DNA of 19,426 nucleotides from Piscirickettsiaceae bacterium (GTDB lineage Bacteria > Pseudomonadota > Gammaproteobacteria > Methylococcales > Cycloclasticaceae), in NCBI GenBank assembly GCA_002401365.1, contig NVSW01000009.1, forward strand, positions 1 through 19,426. Direction: 5' to 3'. Below are positions 1 to 4,724 of the stretch, one piece after another. Below the pieces are notes generated by a model that was given only the letters and a program-made list of their open reading frames with translations, was not told where the DNA came from and searched no databases. The translations under genes were made by a program, and so were the position numbers. How positions within the stretch are numbered: position 1 is the first letter of the stretch; each line of letters begins with the position of its first letter.

Positions 1-710
1 TTGCTGATGTTAAGTACGACACATAGACGCTGGGGCTTTGGTTTGTGCTTTTTATACCTTCGCAACAACAAGGGCTATGGCTGGAACCATAAACGCGTGT
101 ATCGCATCTACAGAGAGCTTGAGTTGAATTTAAGAATCAAACCTAGACATCGGCATCAAAAGAGATAAGCCAGAAGCCCTTGAGTGTTCCTGAGGCGATG
201 AATCAAGTTTGGTCGATGGATTTCATGAGCGATACATTAAATGATGGTAGAAGTATTCGTACTTTTAACGTTATTGATGACAAGGTGAATGCCGGAGGCA
301 GAGAAGGTGCCCTGGGGTATTTTAACCGTGAAGGACTGGGTATTGATGTAGATCTTTCATTACCAAGCTCTCGAGTCATACGTTCCTTGGAACAGATTAT
401 TGAATGGCGAGGAAAACCGTTAGCGATATGTTGTGATAATGGACCAGAATATATCAGCAAAACGTTGAAAGACTGGACAATAAAACAACACATCACCTTG
501 CTATATATTCAACCTGGCAAACCCACTCAAAATGCCTATATCGAACGATTTAATCGAACAGCTAGACATGAATGGTTGGATTTACATCTGTTTGAGTCTA
601 TTGAGCAAGCTCAATTATTGGCCACAAAGTGGCTTTGGTCTTACAATAACGAACGTCCGCATACAGCGATTGGAGGCATACCGCCCAGACACTTACTGAA
701 TGCAGCTTAA
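1..710 (+). pseudogene. IS3-family transposase (OrfB, DDE integrase), frameshifted and 5'-cut by the window
   Basis: Frame 1 from base 1 encodes the HTH_21-like part of an IS3 OrfB (HRRWGFG, YGWNHKRVYRIY), which stops at 166. From about 180 another frame encodes the rve/DDE integrase core: WSMDFM (first Asp), DNGPEY (second Asp), YIERFNRT (Glu) and the C-terminal SYNNERPH. Joining the halves requires two single-base insertions to be removed, one in the A-run at 158-161 and one in the CCC at 177-179; the repaired peptide then reads RHQRDKPEALSVPEA without a break. A 39-bp in-frame insertion (282-320) also splits the usual VIDDFNREGLGI segment. All three catalytic acids remain, but the gene as written cannot make an intact transposase. 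Homopolymer sequencing error is an alternative explanation for the frameshifts. Confidence 0.88.
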
Positions 711-749
711 TCTCTACTTTTAACATCGGTTAGGAATGGGGGGATTACA
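1..749 (+). mobile_element. Right part of an IS3-family insertion sequence, inserted in cheR
   Basis: The element holds the 3' part of an IS3-type transposase gene and a right terminus. The terminus reads, from the outside in on the minus strand, TGTAATCCCCCCATTCC, beginning with TG as IS3-family ends usually do and ending at base 749. Directly outside it the minus-strand reading frame is chemotaxis gene cheR, so the element interrupts that gene. The left terminus, and therefore the target-site duplication, lies outside the window. The terminus assignment rests on the point where CheR similarity stops and on the CA end; it has not been checked against a second copy of the element. Confidence 0.85.
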
Positions 750-977
750 ATTGGTCGTCATTGCATCGATAACTTTAGATGCTAAGTCGCCCGTTGGCGT
801 TGCCTCTACCAAGCTAATTATATCGCACAAACTATCTAACCCAGTCGTGTGGAGCACCGGCTTTAAGCGATTAATAATGAGGTATTTTTTATTTTCAGCT
901 AATGAAATATCACTGCTTGATTTTAAAAAAGACTGGAACCGAATAAATTCAGCGTCTGAAATAGTTATTTTATGCAA
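750..977 (-). pseudogene. cheR: Chemotaxis protein methyltransferase CheR, N-terminal fragment truncated by IS insertion
   Basis: CheR uses S-adenosylmethionine to methylate glutamates of chemoreceptors for adaptation. Only the N-terminal helical CheR_N region is present: ISDAEFIRFQSFLK, then the conserved SLAENKKYLIINRL stretch and KVIDAMTTN near residue 76. The usual length is about 270-280 residues, so the SAM-binding catalytic domain is absent here. After the AAT codon at the insertion point the frame runs into the insertion sequence and stops at 720 after nine foreign residues. The start is taken as TTG at 977, preceded by AAGGA at good spacing; no ATG is available near it. It lies 69 bp downstream of cheV on the same strand, the usual cheV-cheR pairing. 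The remaining part of cheR should lie left of the element, outside the window. Confidence 0.87.
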
Positions 978-1046
978 AATTATTCCTTTAATATTAATAA
1001 CATTAGAGGGTAACAGGAGGCGTAGTTCACCGCCACCGTAGAAAAC

Positions 1047-1973
1047 CTATGTTACTTTTTGTTCAACTCGCATTCTATCTTGAATGGCTGCGGCTAGTGC
1101 ATTAGGTTTATATTTTGCCATAAATATATCAGCACCTACCTTTTCTACCATGGTTTCATTAAAAACACCGCTCAATGAAGTATGCAACATAACATAGAGG
1201 CCTTCTAACTCAGGCAATTTTCTTATTTCGGTGGTTAAGGTATAACCATCCATTCTCGGCATTTCCACATCAGAAATGACCATAGTTAGATATGACGGAA
1301 CGTCCACACCTTGTTTGATCCACTCTTTAATAACTCGCAAACCATCCTTACCGTCAACAGCTTCGGTATAGGTTAAACCTAAATCATCTAAAACACTTTT
1401 AATTTGGCTTCGCGCGACCACTGAGTCATCAACTATTAGCACATGACCTTTTTGTTCAAGACTTTTATCAATATGATGTTGAGATACTCGTTGCGGCGCG
1501 CCCGAGACTTCACTAAGTATTTTCTCAACATCTATGATCAATACATAATGCCCTTCAACTTCTGTTATTGCCGTTAAATAACTGCCTGCTTCTACCCCCT
1601 CAGGTGGTGGATTAATGTCTTTCCAATACATATTAACAATTCGATCAACACCACCAACAAGAAAACCCTGCACAGTTCGATTGAATTCAGTAACGATCAC
1701 AAAAGAGCTGTCTTCATCCGACAGCGGCTCTTCACCAATGGCCATTGACATGTCCATAACCGGAATATCTTTGCCGCGTAAATGCGCCACCCCCTTAATT
1801 ACTGGGTTGCCCCCTGGGATTTTTGTTAACGGAGGACGTTTAATGACTTCTTGTATTTTAAATACATTCATACCAAAACGCTGTCCACCACTTAATGTAA
1901 AAACCAGCAATTCAAGGCGATTCTGACCTGCAAGCTGAGTACGTTGATCAACCCCCGATAAAATCCCAGTCAT
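1047..1973 (-). CDS. cheV: Chemotaxis coupling protein CheV (CheW domain plus receiver domain)
   Basis: CheV couples chemoreceptors to the kinase CheA and carries a phosphorylatable receiver domain thought to tune adaptation. The 308-residue product is of normal length: a CheW-like domain spans about residues 20-160 (LLVFTLSGGQRFGMNVFKIQEV, shown here only by its start LLVFTLSGG, and AHLRGKDIPVMDM), followed by a receiver domain from about 176 with the acidic pair D182-D183, the likely phospho-acceptor D235 in ISDVEMPRMDG, and the conserved lysine near 287 (FMAKYKP). The ATG at 1973 has AAGGAA upstream. It is divergent from flgA across 107 bp and runs toward the cheR fragment. A FliA-like element lies upstream, suggesting late-class flagellar expression, but its -35 is weak. 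Confidence 0.96.
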   Translation of the reverse strand: MTGILSGVDQRTQLAGQNRLELLVFTLSGGQRFGMNVFKIQEVIKRPPLTKIPGGNPVIKGVAHLRGKDIPVMDMSMAIGEEPLSDEDSSFVIVTEFNRTVQGFLVGGVDRIVNMYWKDINPPPEGVEAGSYLTAITEVEGHYVLIIDVEKILSEVSGAPQRVSQHHIDKSLEQKGHVLIVDDSVVARSQIKSVLDDLGLTYTEAVDGKDGLRVIKEWIKQGVDVPSYLTMVISDVEMPRMDGYTLTTEIRKLPELEGLYVMLHTSLSGVFNETMVEKVGADIFMAKYKPNALAAAIQDRMRVEQKVT

Positions 1974-2017
1974 TTACATTTCCTTATTTTAATACGCATA
2001 TAAAATTAATTCATTGT

Positions 2018-2033
2018 CGGCATGTTTCATGCA
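2018..2033 (+). promoter_or_regulatory. Candidate RpoN (sigma-54) -24/-12 element for flgA
   Basis: The plus strand reads CGGCATG-N4-ATGCA, which has the GG-N10-GC spacing of a -24/-12 element and differs from TGGCACG-N4-TTGCW at three positions. It lies about 50 bp upstream of the flgA ATG, leaving a normal leader. RpoN control of early flagellar operons is established in pseudomonads; applying it here is inference from this single site. Confidence 0.38.
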
Positions 2034-2037
2034 TGCC
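2019..2037. repeat. Inverted repeat GGCATG-N7-CATGCC in the cheV/flgA divergent region
   Basis: GGCATG (2019-2024) and CATGCC (2032-2037) are perfect reverse complements separated by seven bases. The repeat overlaps both the candidate sigma-54 element on the plus strand and the candidate sigma-28 -10 on the minus strand, so it could be a regulator site serving both genes, or it may only reflect the overlap of those elements. Confidence 0.5.
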
Positions 2038-2080
2038 TTGATAGCAACTCAAGATATATACCAAGCTTAGACTAAAATTT

Positions 2081-2782
2081 ATGAAAAACTTATTTATAAT
2101 TATTATTTTATTTTCCGCACAAAGCATTGCTGCCAACAGCACTTTGAATGCATATGAAAACCATGGCTTTATTAAATCACAGGTAAAAAAACACGTGCTC
2201 AGTCAAGCATCAACTCTTGGCGAAAATGTATTAGTAAAAGTAAACAATATTGATCATCGCTTAAAGCTAAGGAAGTGCCCTGCTGGTTTTATTATTGAAT
2301 CAATTAGGCCAATACTTAAACCTGGGCGAAATACATTAAGTGTAAGTTGCGTTGCTGATACGCCTTGGCGTATTTTCATAACCAGCCAAATCACCGTTTA
2401 TAAAAAAGTTTACGTGGCTAATAAAACACTTACTAAAGGTAGTGTTATATCCAATGCAGATTTAACCTTAAAAAAAATAGACATCAGCAATATCCATCGG
2501 CATTATTTTACTAAGAAAAACAGCATTATTAACCAGGCTGTCAAACGTACAATTCCTGTTGGGAGTTTATTTTCTAATAACAATCTAACAAACCAGCTAT
2601 TAATCAAAAAAGGTGATCGTATAACCATAACTGCATCAAACAATGGGTTTCTGATTCAAATGGAGGGCATAGCGTTAGCAAGCGGTTCATCCGGCCAGCG
2701 AATAAGTGTTAAAAACATTCGCACCAAGCGGGTTATTCAAGGTATTGTAGACGGCAAATCAAGCGTCAAGGTACAGATATAA
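2081..2782 (+). CDS. flgA: Flagellar P-ring assembly chaperone FlgA
   Basis: FlgA is a periplasmic chaperone that helps FlgI polymerise into the P ring around the flagellar rod. The 233-residue product begins with a Sec signal peptide (MKNLFIIIILFSAQSIAA, cleavage near residues 17-18). It has two cysteines typical of the family (LRKCP and SVSCVAD) and a SAF-type domain (VANKTLTKGSVISNADL), then the C-terminal segment with VKNIRTKRVIQGIV that ends most FlgA proteins. Length is normal. No clear Shine-Dalgarno is seen before the ATG at 2081. It is the first plus-strand gene after the divergent region shared with cheV, and flgM follows after 73 bp that carry their own promoter. Confidence 0.94.
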   Translation: MKNLFIIIILFSAQSIAANSTLNAYENHGFIKSQVKKHVLSQASTLGENVLVKVNNIDHRLKLRKCPAGFIIESIRPILKPGRNTLSVSCVADTPWRIFITSQITVYKKVYVANKTLTKGSVISNADLTLKKIDISNIHRHYFTKKNSIINQAVKRTIPVGSLFSNNNLTNQLLIKKGDRITITASNNGFLIQMEGIALASGSSGQRISVKNIRTKRVIQGIVDGKSSVKVQI

Positions 2783-2800
2783 AAATGCCTAAATTAACCG

Positions 2801-2827
2801 TAAAGTATTTATCAAATTGGCCGTTAA
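2801..2827 (+). promoter_or_regulatory. FliA (sigma-28) promoter of flgM-flgN
   Basis: TAAAGTAT (2801-2808), an 11-base spacer, and GCCGTTAA (2820-2827) match the sigma-28 consensus TAAAGTTT-N11-GCCGATAA at seven of eight bases in each half with exact spacing. Transcription would start near 2834, giving a leader of about 22 bases to the flgM ATG. This fits the known feedback in which FliA drives its own anti-sigma factor. Confidence 0.85.
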
Positions 2828-2855
2828 ATCTTATGTTCATCTATAGGAAGTTATC

Positions 2856-3185
2856 ATGTCCATAAATATCAAAGGCGTATCCGGCAAAGGTAGTCAAACC
2901 AGTACACGAAAAGTATCCGGCGACAACAAAGCCAGCAAAAGCAGTTCTAATGTTGCCACCCAAAAGCCACAAGATGACAGCGTCGACTTGACTGAAGCAG
3001 CATCACGAATACAATCAATTGAGCAATCTTTATCTAATATACCGATTATTGACGATACTCGCGTAGAGTCGATTAGCAACTCTATCAACGATGGCTCCTA
3101 CACAGTAGACAATGAAAAAATAGCAGATCAAATCATCGCATCTGAAGAGCAAATAATTAAAACTCAAAATAGACAAAAAACATGA
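2856..3185 (+). CDS. flgM: Anti-sigma-28 factor FlgM
   Basis: FlgM binds and holds FliA (sigma-28) inactive until the hook-basal body is complete and FlgM is exported through the flagellar secretion channel. The 109-residue product has the family pattern: a short N-terminal start (MSINIKGV), a low-complexity Ser/Lys/Thr-rich disordered half to about residue 40, and a C-terminal helical FliA-binding half with DSVDLTEAASRIQSIEQSL, shown by its start DSVDLTEA, and TRVESISNSINDGSY followed by VDNEKIADQII. AGGAAG sits five bases before the ATG. Its TGA overlaps the flgN ATG in an ATGA, so the two are translationally coupled. A strong FliA promoter lies just upstream. Confidence 0.95.
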   Translation: MSINIKGVSGKGSQTSTRKVSGDNKASKSSSNVATQKPQDDSVDLTEAASRIQSIEQSLSNIPIIDDTRVESISNSINDGSYTVDNEKIADQIIASEEQIIKTQNRQKT

Positions 3186-3670
3186 GTACTCCATCAACAG
3201 CAGAACTAAAGACCTTAATAAAAAACCTTGATCAACTTTCAGTATCAATGGGCGACCTTCTCGCAGACGAACAGCTCCAATTAAATTCATCTGCAAGTGA
3301 AGAGCTGGCTAAGACCGCTACCAAGAAGAAGCTGATTGTAAGCAAACTGGAACAAGCAACAAAGGTTACTCATAAGTATTTATTAAACCTAAATATCAAA
3401 AACGGCTTATACGGCTTATCCGATTACATTGACCAATTATCAAATGAAACAAAAGAGCCCCTAAATGATATTTGGCTTGCAACAAAAAAACACCTTGAGC
3501 ACAACAAACAGTTGAACGAAGTTAATGGCTCAATCATCGAATTAAACCGTCGCTTCACACAACGTTCTTTAGATGTTCTACGTGGGCAAATGGGGGCAAG
3601 TATGGAAACCTATGGCTCCGATGGACAGTCCCATAAAAGTAATTTATCTCGAAATATATCTATCGTTTGA
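3182..3670 (+). CDS. flgN: Flagellar export chaperone FlgN
   Basis: FlgN is a cytoplasmic chaperone for the hook-filament junction proteins FlgK and FlgL. The 162-residue product is almost entirely helical, as expected for the family: an N-terminal heptad-rich helix (IKNLDQLSVSMGDLLADE, then LIVSKLEQATK), and a C-terminal helix with NGSIIELNRRFTQRSLDVLRG, shown by its core ELNRRFTQRSLDVL. The last segment (GQMGASMETYGSDGQSHK) resembles the tail often seen in Pseudomonas-type FlgN. The start is fixed by the ATGA overlap with flgM. Family identification is mainly by position after flgM and by this C-terminal motif, because FlgN sequences diverge strongly. Confidence 0.9.
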   Translation: MSTPSTAELKTLIKNLDQLSVSMGDLLADEQLQLNSSASEELAKTATKKKLIVSKLEQATKVTHKYLLNLNIKNGLYGLSDYIDQLSNETKEPLNDIWLATKKHLEHNKQLNEVNGSIIELNRRFTQRSLDVLRGQMGASMETYGSDGQSHKSNLSRNISIV

Positions 3671-3685
3671 TTCTGCCATACGTTG

Positions 3686-4447
3686 ATGAACATTTTAACC
3701 GGTTTAAAGGAATTATTTGAACCCGAAAGCACGACTAATGCGATAGAAGAAAACCCCAACTTCGTCACTCGCCCAAATAGAATCAAATACATGTTACATG
3801 TTTTGATGGAGGCTCGCGTTCAAGTAACACTCATAATGGATGATAAATCCGAACATGCGAGTCAGGTATTAGACATCGCAAAAAAAGGCATTGTGCTAGA
3901 CCAACTAACATCCAGAGCTGCGCACAATAAGTTAACAAACAGTAAAAGTATTAGAATCGATGCTAAACATCAATCAATTCCGTTTAATTTCAATTCAGTG
4001 ATTATTGATAATAAAATGAATCGAGGCACTGGCTATCTGATTTCATTTCCTGAAAAAATATACCACCCACAAAAAAGAGCCTTTTTTAGACTTTCTTTAG
4101 CACACGCTGCCAATCGCTATAAGTTTATCGGCTCTGTTCAATATTCTGAAAACACTATTACTGGTTATGTTTACGATATAAGTTATGGTGGTATTTCTAT
4201 CGCTGTCACCTCAAACACCTATATAAAAAAAGGCGACATATTAGCCCCTGCTAGCCTTACACTTGATAATGATCAGCGCATTGAATGTGACTTCATCGTT
4301 CGTTCGGTAAAAAAGTCAGCTGCCGAAGGCTTTATACGTATAGGTTGTTGTTTCCTGAACTTACCTTCAACAACGAAAAGCATCATCCATGAGCTTATCC
4401 GTAAGCAGGAAAGAAATCGTGCGAAAAAATCTAGTGAACTTTCATAA
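3686..4447 (+). CDS. flgZ: PilZ-domain flagellar brake protein (YcgR/FlgZ type)
   Basis: YcgR/FlgZ proteins bind c-di-GMP and act on the flagellar motor to slow swimming. From ATG 3686 the product has 253 residues. An N-terminal YcgR-type domain covers about residues 35-122. The PilZ domain starts with the RxxxR motif (R131-A-F-F-R135 in PQKRAFFRLSL) and continues to the D/NxSxxG motif (D164-I-S-Y-G-G), so both c-di-GMP-binding motifs are intact. The preceding TTG at 3683 is also in frame, but ATG is preferred; no clear Shine-Dalgarno is seen for either. It starts 15 bp after flgN and probably rides on the flgMN transcript. The symbol follows the Pseudomonas order flgA-flgM-flgN-flgZ. Confidence 0.92.
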   Translation: MNILTGLKELFEPESTTNAIEENPNFVTRPNRIKYMLHVLMEARVQVTLIMDDKSEHASQVLDIAKKGIVLDQLTSRAAHNKLTNSKSIRIDAKHQSIPFNFNSVIIDNKMNRGTGYLISFPEKIYHPQKRAFFRLSLAHAANRYKFIGSVQYSENTITGYVYDISYGGISIAVTSNTYIKKGDILAPASLTLDNDQRIECDFIVRSVKKSAAEGFIRIGCCFLNLPSTTKSIIHELIRKQERNRAKKSSELS

Positions 4448-4541
4448 AATACTGCTCAAGTCTGCTGATATTACTCTATTGTTGAATAGATAACGGTGCT
4501 ATCATTCGCTCCATAATTTTTGTTTGTTTGCCTTGTTTTCT

Positions 4542-4615
4542 GCCTCGGTAGCTCAGCTGGATAGAGCGCACCCCTCCTAAGGGTGAAGTCGCAGGTTCGA
4601 ATCCTGCTCGGGGCA
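4542..4615 (+). tRNA. tRNA-Arg (anticodon CCU)
   Basis: The cloverleaf is complete. The acceptor GCCTCGG pairs with TCGGGGC (two G-U pairs). The D arm is GCTC/GAGC. The anticodon stem CACCC/GGGTG encloses the loop CTCCTAA with anticodon CCT, reading AGG. The T arm GCAGG/CCTGC encloses TTCGAAT. The discriminator base is A at 4615 and is followed by CCC, so the 3' CCA is not fully encoded and would have to be completed by tRNA nucleotidyltransferase. The gene stands alone between flgZ and sucA. A weak TTGTTG-N15-TATCAT pair (4479-4505) is the only promoter-like sequence noticed upstream. Confidence 0.97.
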
Positions 4616-4703
4616 CCCGTTAAATAAATTAACTATTTAATAATAATCGGCAATTTTTATTTTAAAATTTTCATCTACACTGTAATCTACCGACAACTTA
4701 CTT

Positions 4704-4723
4704 AACCGCCTGACGGGTTTTTT
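4704..4723 (+). terminator. Weak terminator-like hairpin plus T-run directly before the sucA start
   Basis: AACC (4704-4707) pairs with GGTT (4716-4719), possibly extended by one G-C pair across a bulge, and six T follow at 4718-4723. The ATG of sucA begins at 4725. It could end the tRNA transcript, or act as an attenuator or translation control for sucA. The stem is short, so intrinsic strength is doubtful. Confidence 0.4.
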
Positions 4724-4724
4724 G

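Larger units (their letters stand above)
2014..2040 (-). promoter_or_regulatory. Candidate FliA (sigma-28) promoter for cheV
   Basis: On the minus strand GCCGACAA (2014-2021) matches seven of eight bases of the sigma-28 -10 consensus GCCGATAA. Eleven bases upstream, CAAGGCAT (2033-2040) matches only four of eight bases of the -35 consensus TAAAGTTT. It lies about 40 bp upstream of the cheV ATG. The spacing and -10 are right; the poor -35 keeps this tentative. Confidence 0.35.

Noticed and set aside
736..1041. Plus-strand ORF of 101 codons
   Set aside because: It is the antisense shadow of the cheR fragment, whose minus-strand translation has clear CheR_N similarity; this frame resembles no protein and has no ribosome-binding site.
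4542..4615. tRNA-Arg as an integration site for a genomic island
   Set aside because: No integrase gene, no duplicated tRNA 3' end and only housekeeping genes were seen next to it within the window.
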